A DNA stretch of 64,000 nt from Picochlorum sp. 'celeri' (lineage: Eukaryota > Chlorophyta > Trebouxiophyceae): contig JAACMV010000027.1 in NCBI GenBank assembly GCA_010909725.1, positions 901,001-965,000 of the forward strand, read 5' to 3'. The translations under genes were made by a program, and so were the position numbers. This document shows positions 41,068-52,521 of this stretch, one piece after another; the first letter of the stretch is position 1, and every line of letters begins with the position of its first letter. The notes under the pieces were generated by a model that saw only the letters and a list, made by a program, of their open reading frames with translations, was not told the DNA's origin and did no database searches.

Positions 41068-41082
41068 CTGAAAATATAAAAG

Positions 41083-43362
41083 TTATTCCGAATGTGCCTT
41101 AGCTATCTCGTCAATCTTCCTAAATTGCCATGGCCAAGATACATTGTACAGAAATTGCCTGTGATCAAACCTGTTGTCATCAGGAGAGTAACTCTCAGCA
41201 TGATATGACGGTGTCAATACCGTCACTTTGTGTCGATTGATGCTGTATTGCCTGAAGAAATGTTTTACTTTGTCCGCGATCACATTTGGTGGATGGATAT
41301 TCCTCCAAATGCCCGCGAGCGCCTTGTACATGCTGACGGGGCCACACATATTGATCTTTCTGAGCCGACCAAAAACAGACAGCTCCTCGTAGGTCATGCC
41401 CATATCCGCTTCATCCGTTTGTGTAATGTTTCCTGATCCATCAAGGGGTTCTAGCTCCGCAGTGGCAGGAGCTGCTTCAATCTCTGCCAGGGTCATGTAT
41501 CCAAGTGCATCAGCAGCCCATCTCAGAAATCGCCGCAGATCCTGCTTACTGACACCACCTGCAGGCGAGAAAACTTCCGTTAATCCATCCCTGAAAAGAA
41601 TAAATAGCACTCAATACCACATACCAATAGGATTTAAATCGGCTGAAGAGCAATCGTATTTAGTGAGGTACCCTCTGAGGGCCTCGTCAACATTCCCACT
41701 GCCTAGAACCAACAAAAAGCCAGACTTACCAGTGGCCCAAGGCATCAGCTGTGCAAGGAGGAACGCAATCACCATTCTTATTCTAGCCTGTATATTTTGT
41801 AGCGCGGCGTTCTCCGAATGGGTGCCTCCATGAACCTTGAATTTTGGCATCTTGCCTGTGACAGCAGAGAACAAAGCTGTCAGGGCTGAGACCACTGTGT
41901 CAATCTTCACGTCCAGATGATACGCCCCAATCTCCGCTGAGAGCCTGGAAGCGCGCATGCGTGTTTCGTTGCTCGAATTCGCAGTACCCATGTACACTGT
42001 CGTGAGAATCATTCTGGCAAGGTCCTGATGGGTCTGAATCAGAGAGGCATCCTCAATGTTACAAACCCTTTCCACATCCTTCTTCAGCCCTGCATCGATG
42101 GGTATATTCTCCATGATCATCTGACACATACACCCAACGATGGCAGCAACCGACGCACTATCGGCTCCTCCAGACAGTGGAAGAAGAAATCCGCTTGCAC
42201 CAGATCGCCGTAGGTAATCCCACAGCCAGCAGGCAGGGCCCCGCCCAATCTCTTCTTCTGGCGATAAATAGCGTGCACTGATGCTTTGAGATGGCAGATA
42301 TGTACCGTCTATGCAAAGAGAAAAGTCCACATGGACGACCGGAAAGGCCTCTGCCTTGCTAGATTGGTCCCTCATGCTACTCAGGGCACCCCTGTATGTG
42401 TCAATTTGATCCAAATCAATATCAGCCACCACCGTCTCGACTTCCCTCACAGAGAACTGGGATCCTTGTTTCACTAGATCACCATTTACTATCACGCAAG
42501 CGCAGCCATCATAATACAAGCGGCCTCCATCACATCCCTGCTGATTTGCATACAGGTACGCTCCGCCTGCTTTGGATGTCGCGCTTCTCATCAGATCGAG
42601 CCGGACATTCAGCTTCCTCAGCTGGTGATGTGATCCTGACCCGTTAGTGATAATCTGAACTCCAGCAAGCGCCAGATCTATATGGGGTGCAGCCGGAGTG
42701 AAGAGCTCTTCACAGGTTTCTGCTGCTAGAGTCGCATCCACAAACTGCAGGTACCCATCTCCTATTGGACAACTCTTCTGCCCAGTAGCTTCCCGAATCT
42801 CGTGAGGAAGCTGAAACTCATCCAGTGTTTTCCTGGCCTTCCATGTCGAAAAATACCTGGGCTCTCTATAGTTGCCGTCATTTGCCAAATCCATCTTTGG
42901 CCTGATCAACAACACTTTTGAATTCAAGATGAAAATTCTACAGTTATACCTGACCCCTTTGTGGCTCACTGGTGCCCCTATATCAATCACGATACCATTG
43001 GAATACCCGTTGACAATCAAATCGCCAATACATTCCCAAGAATGCGTTTCTGTATCAAGCTCGTTGAAGTGGTCTTCACAACCGTACCCAGGCACTTCCA
43101 GCTCTGGCCCCACTCGATACCGAGCACCGAGCACCCGAGATTCTTCAATTGATGCTTTAATTCTCTTTAAATTACCATCAAAGTCCATCGACCATTGGCA
43201 GAGGTTGCACGTCGCCAAGCGTGCTATCCTTGACGACATTTGGGCAGGTACACCACAACCACCTTCGATCGCCGTGTTCTTCTGAATGTCCAGGGAAGGG
43301 TAGCCCAAACAGTCAAATGCACTGAAACGTTGCAAAATTTTCCTATTGCGCCATGCTGCCAT
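41083..43362 (-). CDS. NADSYN1: Glutamine-dependent NAD+ synthetase, 2 exons
   Basis: Exon 1 is 41625-43362 and exon 2 is 41083-41558, with a 66-nt intron (GTATGT...CAG) joining NPIG to [11 protein letters not shown]; the product is 737 residues. The N-terminal nitrilase domain has [12 protein letters not shown] (Glu), [10 protein letters not shown] (Lys) and [10 protein letters not shown] (Cys). The synthetase domain has the pyrophosphate loop [12 protein letters not shown] (about 380). It converts nicotinate adenine dinucleotide to NAD+ using glutamine and ATP. The family normally starts near [13 protein letters not shown] (residue 42, ATG at 43239). The 41 extra residues from 43362 may be a targeting peptide or simply 5' UTR. 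Confidence 0.94.
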
Positions 43363-43500
43363 AGAATCTTTTGGAGAGCGTTTTTAAATAGTTTAATTAA
43401 TGACAACCCATGTCAAATCTGATGCCAACCACGACGTGGCTCATTTCATTGCTGAAAGATTGTTAAGTGACAAACTATTGAATATCTATGGACTGATCAA

Positions 43501-46500
43501 ATGTCTTCGCCTGGCACCATTGTTCTTGAGAATGTTCAAGAGATTCAGGAAGACTCGGGCAACGGCCTCTTTTTCAGTCGCATTGGAGAGTGTAAGATTG
43601 GATTGGGTGGAGATAACGATGATGGTTGTGTAGCCGTCTCAAGAACGAATGGGGTGATCTATCTGGCGTCAGGAACAGGTACGTTTCATGCCTTGAGACT
43701 TGAGAACCAGTTTCGACTTTCTTCATTTGACCAACACACGTATCGATTTTTATGTAGATATATATTGTCTAAAATGCTCTGTAATTCGCAGTCTGTTGAA
43801 GAAGATTGAAAATAGCGATACCATGTGCGTCTTTCTTTTGATTTTGATTTCTTCAAGTATGCCTCCCTCGCAGAACCTGAGGGGGGTGGCTCCTCGTATT
43901 TCCTTGAAGCCGATTAACTAGTGCGTACACCTGTGTGCTATGCAGCCCGAAGTTGGCCACAATTTTCGACAATCCCGATGTGCGACCTGTTTTTGGTGTT
44001 TCAAGGCCTGTCTCTGACCTCGTCCTCACCAGAGATGGAGCCCTTCTCACAATCATCTGCGGGAGCAGGATTAGTGTTTATAGTGCTCTAGATATAGAGA
44101 ATGGTTGTGTATCGTCTCTTTGGGACATTGACATGGATGGCCCAGTCTGCTATATTGAGTGGGAACCAAGGGAAAACTCTCACCTTCTATCAGTGTTGAC
44201 AGACAGGGGAGATTTATTTTTGTTGGACGTCTCGGTAAAGAATCTCTTGGATTCTTGCAAAGTTGATAGCAATGTCCGCTCGTTCAGCTGGAAGCCCACT
44301 GGAGGAACGATGGTGGTTGCCTCTGGAGATTTTGTGTATCTGTTTGATGTTGTCTCGCGTGCACGCTCCAAGAATATGCAATTGACGAGTATAGATGTGG
44401 AAGAGAATTGTGCCTCGATTGAGATGGTGGATGGCTCGATTTGGCTGGGAGATCGAAGTATCATTGTCACCTGCCAAGAGCTTGTGGATGAGGAAGAACT
44501 TTTGGTGGCTCATCTTTCATTGACTTGGACAGGTGATTCGTTCCCGGAATCAGAGCAGAACATATCCATCCATGAACTATTTCCTGCTACGGTGGAGAGC
44601 TCTGTTCCTCCAAAGCAAATGTTGATCGGCGGGGTAATACCTGAGTGGGGTGTCCTTGTGTCCTCCCATCAAGGCATCGCGGATGGCCACATTAGGGTAT
44701 TTTCGAGCGATGGAAGCGGTATTTCATTTGATCCAATAGTTGAAGATGCTTTATCCATTCGGATTCCAGGTGGTCCAGAGGATGTGGACAATTTTGTCAG
44801 GAAAATTGGCATTGATCAGACAACAGGAATTTCATGCCCACATCCAGTGGATGCAACAGCTCCAGACTTGGAAAATTTGCCAGGAGTTTGGATCTTCACT
44901 TCGGACGGAATGTTGAGATTGTATGCGCTAGGCTCCCTCGCGAATACAAAAGTGGTCACTAACGAGCCACTGGCCACCACGGAGACCAGATGCGTATTCT
45001 TCAAGGAGGTGTCAGATGTAGCTCTAGGTCTGCAGACGGCGTTGCCAGAAAATGTTTCTGACGAGTTTCTAGAAGAAGATTTCAGCGATGAAGGAGCTAA
45101 TGAAGAAACCTCAGAGGTGCCTGCAGGCAAGTCACTTGAGACAAAGATTGTGCCAGAAAGAGCACCTGAGCCAGTCCCGGGTGCCGTTTCGATCGAGACA
45201 AGCGAGCGACGCATTTCTGATGACCCCGAAATAGCATATCCTGTGTCTTCATTGTCTAGTTGCCCAGGAGACATTCCCAGAATTGAGAAGGAATTTCTCG
45301 CTGACTTGTTCACATCCAGACATTTGGAATTTCAGTCATTCAAGACTCTCGCGTCGTCAATTGAAAAGGTGAAAAGCCAATCGTTGAGAGACAAGACAAA
45401 TGATTTGATGCCAAGAATGAGCGCTCCATTGATAGAATTGTCTGATCTTCAAAACGGGTTTGACACTTTGCTGTCTTCCGTCAAAGAGGCTTACAGCAAG
45501 ATGGAGGCCATGCCCCTTTTCCAGGGGAAACAATCTTGCATACAAGGAAAGGAGGGGAAGCCGTTGAATGCATCCCTTCTTAATGTCAGAGAAGCTATAA
45601 AATCGCAATTGAAATCGTTGCGGTTCTCATGTGAAGAATTACAGGAGACTCTGTCATCTTTTGGAGAGGCAGGGATACAAAATAGAGGTTTCTCAAACAA
45701 TAATCCATGGGGCTCTTTGAAGAAATCTGTATATGCCCAAGACATTATAATTAAAGACCAGGTAGCGAAAATCAATGAACTCTGGGCACTAGCTTGCAAA
45801 GTAGGGATTGTGTCAAATGAGACCCTTGTCAAAGAAAGGGGACTTGTAACCTTGCCAGGTATGCAGAAACAAAAGGGATTCTTTCCGTAATTATGTCTGG
45901 TAGCTATGATGTTTTTATTCATTTTGTTTTGCAGGCACTCCAGTGTCTCCACATGGCCATGACCTCTTGCATGTCAGCCCTCGGCATGACAGGCAGCATT
46001 GGGTCTCATTGAGCCCTAGTGCTGATATACGGTCTCGTGAAGTGAATTTCTTGTCCAATGTAGGAGCACAACATGGTGATGAGTCGAGCAATCAACTCAG
46101 CAAGGATATTTTAGAGAGATGTATGAGCAAAGCGGGCATCAGGAGGACCTTGATATCACCAAAAACTGATCCTGGATCAAAATTAGCGTCCAGTTTGCCT
46201 ACCTTGGCACCTATGTCTTTGCCAAAGATTCCTGAACCACGAGATCTATACAGGAAATATGAGGAAAAGAGATCCGTGTTCAAACAACCCTTGAGCGCTA
46301 CTGCAAAGCCTGCGGTCAAGGAATCCAAGCCTATTCTGGGAGGCAGCGGTGCCAGCAGCCAGCCTCCGCTGCCTTCGTTGTCAATGCAGCAGCAGTCCAA
46401 GGGACTGATGGATAAGATGGGTGCTACTGCAAAGCCTGCGGTCAAGGAATCCAAGCCTATTCTGGGAGGCAGCGGTGCCAGCAGCCAGCCTCCGCTGCCT

Positions 46501-47673
46501 TCGTTGTCGATGCAGCAGCAGTCCAAGGGGCTGATGGATAAGATGGGTGCTACTGCAAAGCCTGCGGTCAAGGAATCCAAGCCTATTCTGGGAGGCAGCG
46601 GTGCCAGCAGCCAGCCTCCGCTGCCTTCGTTGTCGATGCAGCAGCAGTCCAAGGGACTGATGGATAAAATGGGCACGGGAAATACAGTAAAACCATCTGA
46701 TGATGTTTCCCCTGCCAAGGATATCTCGGCACCGTCTTCTCATGTGTCTCAGGGGACAAACATAGACACTGCAAAACTTTCGGAAGACTCGACAGAAATC
46801 AGTGGAAAGATTGGCAATGAATCCAATGTATTCGGGAAACTTGTTATTCAGACTACTGAAACTCAAAAAGACAATAGTTTGACAGGCTCCCAGGCTTTCA
46901 TAAAGCCTAAAACGCTGGAATCATCAGATGCTCAACCATTTGGGGTTGGTCAAGCGTTCCCACTTAAGGCAACTGCAGAAACGCAGGGCCAGACTAGTGC
47001 TACGGCAGGGTTGGAAAGTGCCCCTTCCATCTCCAGTGAAAGTACAATATCTCCAAACGGAAGTTTCTCTAGCATGGGACAATCAGCAGGAATAGGGAGG
47101 CCATCATTTTCCGGAACATCATCTGCATTTGGGCAGGCGTCTACTTTTGGACAGGCATCTACTTTTGGACAAGCGTCTACTTTTGGACAGGCATCTGCTT
47201 TTGGACAGGCATCTACCACACAAAGTATAGCATCTCCTGGGCAGTCTTCTGGCTTCGGACAACCCTCTAGCTTGGGGCAGTCACCAGCGTTTGGACAGGC
47301 ATCTGCTTTTGGGCAGGCATCTACCACACAAAGTATAGCATCTCCTGGGCAGTCTTCTGGCTTCGGACAACCCTCTAGCTTGGGGCAGTCACCAGCATTT
47401 GGACAGGCATCTGGATTCGGGCAGACATCTACCTTTGGACAGGCATCTGCAACACAAAATATAGCATCTGGCTTTGGTCAGTCTCCAGCATTTGGACAAT
47501 CCACCACAGGATTCTCAACGTTAGCACAAGGCCAAGGATCTGGGTTTGCATCCATGGCAAATCAGGGAAAGACGGAATTTGCATCATTCGCTCAGATGGG
47601 CCAGGCAACATCATCTTTTGGTACCAATCCCGCGAAAAATTCGAATTCAGCAATGTGGCAAGCAAGAAAGTAA
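43501..47673 (+). CDS. NUP214: Nucleoporin NUP214/Nup159-like, 4 exons
   Basis: The exons are 43501-43678, 43758-43824, 43946-45858 and 45935-47673; phases agree and the product is 1298 residues. The N-terminal beta-propeller (about 1-400) includes FGVSRPVSDLVLTRDGALLT and CYIEWEPRENSHLLSVLTDR. A helical, probably coiled-coil region (about 510-680) follows. A long disordered C-terminus ends in FG repeats such as AFGQASTFGQAS and SGFGQPSSLGQ. This is the plan of NUP214, the cytoplasmic-face nucleoporin that docks the mRNA export helicase DBP5. The second intron (121 nt) could also be cut differently. The C-terminal half carries two DNA-level tandem repeats, listed separately. Confidence 0.82.
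46297..46674 (+). repeat. Three 126-bp tandem repeats inside NUP214
   Basis: Copies start at 46297, 46423 and 46549 and differ at only a few bases. Each encodes 42 residues beginning ATAKPAVKESKPILGGSGAS and ending LMDKMG. The near identity points to recent duplication or gene conversion. The repeat keeps the reading frame, so copy number may vary without harm. Confidence 0.95.
47183..47398 (+). repeat. Two 108-bp repeats in the FG region of NUP214
   Basis: A 108-bp unit, running from TTTGGACAGGCATCTGC through ACACAAAGTATAGCATC to the next TTTGGACAG, is repeated almost exactly. It sits on a background of shorter 15-18-bp TTTGGACAGGCATCT-like units (about 47130-47200). It encodes FG-type motifs, in frame. 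Confidence 0.85.
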
Positions 47674-47741
47674 TTTTCTTAAGACTCAGACATTACAGAC
47701 TTAAAGATATAGACTTTAAAAAATTAGATGTTGCATCTCAA

Positions 47742-48881
47742 TCAACCGAACCTGCCATGAAAATTGACACTGGGACTATTGTCAGGCTTGTCGTCTGCTC
47801 CAGAGTGCGGCTCATCATCTGTCCGATCAAAAAAGTAGCAGATGTCTGGACCATCATATGATCCATCAAAAATAGAGTCCTTGAGTGTAAAATATGGATT
47901 ATAATTGTATATCAAATCCGAAAGTTCTTCCTCAGGAGATTCAAAATCGTGTGGAGACTGCCTGGCAGTCTCAATAAACACATTGGCAAGATGTTGGGCC
48001 ACCCTTATGGCATCAAGAGAATGTGGAATCTCTTTCATGCCAAACTCAAAAGGAGGCTTTTCGGGATGCCATTGGGTCGCGAAAAATGGATACTTTTTAT
48101 GTTCTGCAGAGGAAACATATTCGACGCCATTCCTATCTTTCGAGATGGACAAGATGTTGAAGTTTTCCTTCAGCACAGGCCACGTTGAGTAGTGCTCTGG
48201 AGGAAGACCAAACATATGATTCTCCATAATGATGTTCTTCTCCTCATCTTCTGCTGCATCAAGAAGCTCTTGATCCATTGTTCCAAACATAAGGGACTCC
48301 GAAGCTTCTTCCGTGAATTCCAGAGTTGATGGATGCGCAACTGAATCAGTCTCAATCAGCAATTTCTTGAATGACACGTCACTCTCAAGGAGATGCAAGA
48401 GTTGGAATCCAAGACAAGTTCCGTGAATCGGATACGGATTTCCTTTGTCATTTTCCTCTTTTGCCCAAGTCCAAAGCTTTTTCGCGGCAACGACGTACGG
48501 AGAATCTTTGTACAAATCCGTCAAACCTCCGGGGAAAATCAGGCCATTTGTGGCACGGAACAGCCTTCTCAACTCCTTCTCCGATGAATAATACCGGATG
48601 GGCACCGGACGCCCCCCAGCTGATTCAATCCATTTCACAAATCCAGCTGCAATGTACGATTTTCCCGGGCAATTGTGACATCGCTGCGCGAGAATACCGA
48701 TTGCTGGAGTCGGATTGCCAGCCTGTTTCGATTTTGTAATCATCGTCTCGATAGACTTGAAATCTCGAATCCAGGCATCCCATTTGTTAATTCGACCATC
48801 AACATGCAATATCAATGACGTAGCAACGGCCAAAACGACCAAGCTCCTGAGATTAACAAAGCCCTTGTTAGACGACAACAT
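47742..48881 (-). CDS. GGH: Gamma-glutamyl hydrolase (folate poly-gamma-glutamate hydrolase)
   Basis: The ATG at 48881 gives 379 residues starting with a signal peptide (LRSLVVLAVATSLILHVDG). The frame is open upstream but that part has no family match. The C26 peptidase core has PAIGILAQRC, FPGGLTDLYK, the nucleophile in GTCLGFQLLHLL (about 190-200) and the His in FATQWHPEKPPFEF (about 295). The enzyme trims polyglutamate tails from folates in the vacuole or secreted space. A ~60-residue acidic C-terminal extension (DFESPEEELSDL onward) is longer than in most plants. It is divergent from the ABC1K gene. Confidence 0.92.
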   Translation of the reverse strand: MLSSNKGFVNLRSLVVLAVATSLILHVDGRINKWDAWIRDFKSIETMITKSKQAGNPTPAIGILAQRCHNCPGKSYIAAGFVKWIESAGGRPVPIRYYSSEKELRRLFRATNGLIFPGGLTDLYKDSPYVVAAKKLWTWAKEENDKGNPYPIHGTCLGFQLLHLLESDVSFKKLLIETDSVAHPSTLEFTEEASESLMFGTMDQELLDAAEDEEKNIIMENHMFGLPPEHYSTWPVLKENFNILSISKDRNGVEYVSSAEHKKYPFFATQWHPEKPPFEFGMKEIPHSLDAIRVAQHLANVFIETARQSPHDFESPEEELSDLIYNYNPYFTLKDSIFDGSYDGPDICYFFDRTDDEPHSGADDKPDNSPSVNFHGRFG

Positions 48882-49140
48882 CTTTCCGGAAGGTTTGGGA
48901 AGGTATCCCCAATGGTAACTCCCACTGCAATATGAACAATGTGCTATGTCAGTTCTTTTACTGAATTGGGTTCGAAATTCAAGCTGAAGTTCAGGCAACT
49001 GATGAAGGAATATTCGAATCGCAGAACAAAGATGGATGCCTCCCATCGGAATGAAAGGTTGATCGGCTCCTTTCAAAACCTCCTGCACAAACTCTCTGTT
49101 GTCGATGGCTGTAGAAATGGACTTGAAATGGCTAGTACGG

Positions 49141-49148
49141 TATATAAA
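49141..49148 (+). promoter_or_regulatory. Probable TATA box of the ABC1K gene
   Basis: TATATAAA lies 85 nt before the preferred ABC1K start (49233). It falls within a longer open frame that starts at 48939, which argues that the upstream part of that frame is promoter and 5' UTR rather than coding. Confidence 0.5.
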
Positions 49149-49232
49149 ACAATAGAAGAACACTATTATAAGCCAAGAACATCTCAGAAGCTCCGTTTAC
49201 ATAACAAAGAGGTGGTGCCTGAACGTTGCGAC

Positions 49233-51401
49233 ATGAGCGCCACACGTTGTCCGCAACGCTTTGGTGTTGCAGGCAACTCTCGGGGCACAAACAGGGTTAC
49301 ACATTCATACAAGGCTGGCTGGATACATGCCAGACCGTCTGAGAAACAGATAGGTGTCTCCAAGAGGTATGCTGTCCAGGACAGGCAAGAGCAGTCAGTG
49401 GAGCGGGACATCAACGACTGGTTTTTCACAGAAACGGGGCAGAAATCACTCGTTGATGCAATGGAGCTGTCATCGTTGTCTCCCGAGCTTCCGACACTGT
49501 TGGCAGAGATGGGACAGCAGTATGACCCAGACAAGCTTGCTCAGTCCATGTCACAGCGACCCACATATCTCACGGCGAGAGCGCTGAGCATAGCTTCATC
49601 CCTTGGCGGAGTTATAGGTGGAATTTTAACGGATATTGCTTCAGGTAGTTTCGAGGCAAACGCTGGCAAGAGAGCAGAGCAACTTAGGAGGACCCTGGCA
49701 GGACTAGGCCCATCTTTTGTCAAGGTAGGCCAGGCTCTTTCATCAAGACCAGATTTGCTTCCGAAGCCATATCTAGACTGTTTAGCATCGCTTCAAGATA
49801 GACTGGACCCTTTCCCTACCCCGGTAGCCATGGCTGTGATTGAAGAAGAGCTTGGCTGCCCAGTGGATCAGATGTATTCCTCAATCTCTGAGGAGCCTGT
49901 TGCAGCAGCTTCCCTGGGACAAGTATATAAAGGTGTTTTGAGGGAGACCGGAGAGGAGGTGGCGATAAAAGTTCAAAGACCCGCCATCGGGGAGGGCATT
50001 GCTGTGGATATGGTCCTCTTACGGCGCTTGGTGAAAGTTATTGATGCACGACTAGATGTATTGTCACAACCTTTGGTTCCTTTGGTTGACGAGTTTGCTG
50101 GAAGGCTATTTGGAGAATTAGATTATGTCCAGGAGGGAAAAAATTGCGAGAGATTTCAGGAGCTGTACTCCCATGTACCAAGAGTCAGAACCCCAGCAAT
50201 CAAGTGGCAAGCAACCTCAAGGAGGGTTCTAACGATGGAGTGGATCGATGGGGTCAAACTGACGGATAAAGAAGCCATGACAAATGCTGGACTGGATGTC
50301 GTGGACTTTGTTACTGTTGGGGTGGAATGTACTCTGCGGCAGCTCTTGGAGGCTGGATTCTTCCACGCAGATCCGCATCCAGGGAACCTGCTGGCCACCA
50401 AGGGGGGCGATTTAGTGTATCTGGATTTTGGAATGATGAGTGAAGCTCCTCCATCCGCTCGATATGCCATAATTGCCCACGTAGTCCATTTGGTGAACAA
50501 AGATTACTTGGCCATGTGTTACGATTATTACACATTGGATTTCATGGACCCAGACGTCGATACAACGCCCATAGCTCCAGCTCTTGCTGCGTTTTTTGAC
50601 GAGGTATTGGCGGATTCAACGGTCTCCCGCTTAAATTTCAGGACACTGGTCGATGGGCTTGGTGGAGTTTTGTTCCAGTACCCATTCAGAGTCCCAGCGT
50701 ATTATGCTCTCATTTTGAGGTCTTTGACAGTACTGGAAGGTTTGGCTCTGAGCGCAGACAAACGCTATAATTTATTAGGCGCTGCGTACCCATATGTGGC
50801 ACGGCGGCTATTGACTGATCCAGCTCCTGAACTTCGATCCTCACTTGAGGATTTGATTCTCCAAAATGGCCGTCTGAGGTGGAATAGATTAGAAAATTTG
50901 ATAAGGGAAGGTTCAAAGAGCTATGACTTCGACTCTTCACAAATCTGGACGCTTGCAGAATGGGTCTTGTCGGATGGAGGAAGGCCAGTGAGAAAACCCT
51001 TGGCAAATGAAATTGTGAGGCTCGTTGACTCATACATCTCGAACGCAGTTCGCAAATCGTTGGTGGATAGGGTAGGCAGTGAACAAGCTCAAAAGCTGGT
51101 GCCAGAGACGAGTGAAGAGAGTGAAGCGCTTGAACGACTGTCATTGCTTGCGCCATTGGTCTCCCAAGGGGTTGATGATCTTGAAGGTCTTCTGCCAAGT
51201 TCCAATGCAGTGCCTGGGCCAGGAGACATTGTGTCATTTATGGGAAGAGTTAGATCTAGTTTACAATCCGCAGATCCTCAGGTTAGACGTCTGCTACAAA
51301 AGCCAGGCATGCAAGACTTGATTGTGGATGTGCAGTGGGGCCTCGTGCAGCACGCTCTAGCCAGAGGCATCAAGCTTGGTGCAGCATTGACAACCCCGTA
51401 G
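49233..51401 (+). CDS. ABC1K/UbiB-family atypical kinase, plastid-type
   Basis: The product is 722 residues from the ATG at 49233, chosen because a TATATAAA lies just upstream and the protein then starts with a Ser/Arg/Thr-rich transit-like region. Kinase marks are KxGQ (FVKVGQALSSRPDLLP), the Ala-rich loop VAAASLGQVYKG, VAIKVQRP, EGKNCERF, the catalytic AGFFHADPHPGNL and the DFG-like YLDFGMM. The domain is complete and followed by a ~250-residue helical C-terminus, as in ABC1K1/ABC1K3-type plastoglobule kinases. These regulate prenyl-lipid (plastoquinone, tocopherol) metabolism. The frame is open back to 48939, so a longer protein is possible. TGTAA follows the stop by about 15 nt. Confidence 0.9.
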   Translation: MSATRCPQRFGVAGNSRGTNRVTHSYKAGWIHARPSEKQIGVSKRYAVQDRQEQSVERDINDWFFTETGQKSLVDAMELSSLSPELPTLLAEMGQQYDPDKLAQSMSQRPTYLTARALSIASSLGGVIGGILTDIASGSFEANAGKRAEQLRRTLAGLGPSFVKVGQALSSRPDLLPKPYLDCLASLQDRLDPFPTPVAMAVIEEELGCPVDQMYSSISEEPVAAASLGQVYKGVLRETGEEVAIKVQRPAIGEGIAVDMVLLRRLVKVIDARLDVLSQPLVPLVDEFAGRLFGELDYVQEGKNCERFQELYSHVPRVRTPAIKWQATSRRVLTMEWIDGVKLTDKEAMTNAGLDVVDFVTVGVECTLRQLLEAGFFHADPHPGNLLATKGGDLVYLDFGMMSEAPPSARYAIIAHVVHLVNKDYLAMCYDYYTLDFMDPDVDTTPIAPALAAFFDEVLADSTVSRLNFRTLVDGLGGVLFQYPFRVPAYYALILRSLTVLEGLALSADKRYNLLGAAYPYVARRLLTDPAPELRSSLEDLILQNGRLRWNRLENLIREGSKSYDFDSSQIWTLAEWVLSDGGRPVRKPLANEIVRLVDSYISNAVRKSLVDRVGSEQAQKLVPETSEESEALERLSLLAPLVSQGVDDLEGLLPSSNAVPGPGDIVSFMGRVRSSLQSADPQVRRLLQKPGMQDLIVDVQWGLVQHALARGIKLGAALTTP

Positions 51402-51448
51402 AAATGAATTTTTGCTCTGTAAATTTTTACATTGTAATGTTACAGTCA

Positions 51449-52141
51449 TCACTTCGGTGGAGGAGGGTACCCAGCATAGGCAGGTTGCTGTTGACCAGGA
51501 TATCCTCCGGCCATGTGAGGGGGCGGAGGTTGAGGGATGCCCATTTGCTGTTGGACAGGTGCCATGAAAGGATGAGGTGGCTGGACCAAGGAAGGGTCCC
51601 TATCTCGAGCATCCAACTGAATCTTGTGCTGTGTCTGCATGCAAGCGCACATCGAGCACCAGAGGCAATCTGCAATATAGTCGAGGATGCATGCAGCCTC
51701 TTGCATGCCATCAACGCAAAGAGCTATACACGAAAATATGCACGACAGATACTGCATGAAAACCGTTGTCGCGATAATGCAATTGTCGCACTTCGTGTTG
51801 GACAGATGCATCTCATCTTGCAATAACCATCGCGTGGAGGCCACACTCTGCGAGAAACACACACAGACTTCCAGGCACAGACAACAGCTTGGACACTTTT
51901 GTTCTCCACACCGTCCGGAACAGGGCAAATATCCGGCACAGCATAAATATCGCGACATATCTCCGTACAAGGCCCTCTTTCGCAGCTGATAACTCGCACA
52001 CCAGGGACACCAAATCGTGTAGCAGCAATACCCGGGCGATTCTCCGGTAGTCCCCATCAGGTCACTGACCCAGTGGCGTTGATACGCCCTTCCCCTAGCC
52101 TCATACGCATCCATCCTCATTTTTGATGCCTTGCTCGACAT
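51449..52141 (-). CDS. Conserved Cys-rich membrane protein with Pro/Gln-rich tail
   Basis: The ATG at 52141 gives 230 residues. The core (about 20-165) is very cysteine-rich: WCPWCASYQLRKRALYGDMS, CCAGYLPCSGRCGEQKCPSC, CLCLEVCVC, SVASTRWLLQDE, KCDNCIIA. Two hydrophobic stretches are present. The C-terminus is Pro/Gln-rich (PPPPHMAGGYPGQQQPAYAG). I recall closely similar plant proteins of unknown function with the same WCPWC...SYQLRKR and CDNCIIAT blocks; PLAC8-type proteins are a possible distant relation. A single exon is seen, convergent with ABC1K (47 bp apart). No function is assigned. Confidence 0.7.
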   Translation of the reverse strand: MSSKASKMRMDAYEARGRAYQRHWVSDLMGTTGESPGYCCYTIWCPWCASYQLRKRALYGDMSRYLCCAGYLPCSGRCGEQKCPSCCLCLEVCVCFSQSVASTRWLLQDEMHLSNTKCDNCIIATTVFMQYLSCIFSCIALCVDGMQEAACILDYIADCLWCSMCACMQTQHKIQLDARDRDPSLVQPPHPFMAPVQQQMGIPQPPPPHMAGGYPGQQQPAYAGYPPPPK

Positions 52142-52521
52142 CTCTGCGCGTTTTTTTAATATCGATGCCCACGAGTTGCCAATACGGTTGTTACAGATGA
52201 TGGCACGCGTGACCGAATATCCCAGATTTTCGGTTTCTCCCGGTGCCCATGCGATACAATTTCCAGAATTTTCCCAAAAGCTATCAAGTATACGTCGACT
52301 GTTTTGTGGGCCATCGTGGGCCCATACGAAGACGTGTGTTCTTCTTGACACGGTTTCATCGGTCAAACTGCGTCCATAGCCGGACGACTCCCCCAAGGAT
52401 TCAGTCTGTCGACCATGGATCGTTCCTGGCACCAACAAAAGAAAGAAAAATCATTCCACAGCATGCATTGCCTCCATCGGCATTCGAGATAGTGGCTCTA
52501 AACACGAGCAACAGGACGCAA

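Noticed and set aside
43825..43945. Splitting the second NUP214 intron into two very short introns with an extra exon
   Set aside because: It would need introns of about 25 and 33 nt; a single 121-nt intron with a GTGCGT donor keeps the frame and matches the other introns.
47429..47665. Minus-strand frames across the NUP214 repeats
   Set aside because: They are mirror images of low-complexity FG and 42-residue repeats and have no independent support.
48939..49232. N-terminal extension of the ABC1K frame
   Set aside because: The stretch contains a TATA box-like element, overlaps the divergent GGH promoter, and the protein from 49233 already has a transit-like start.
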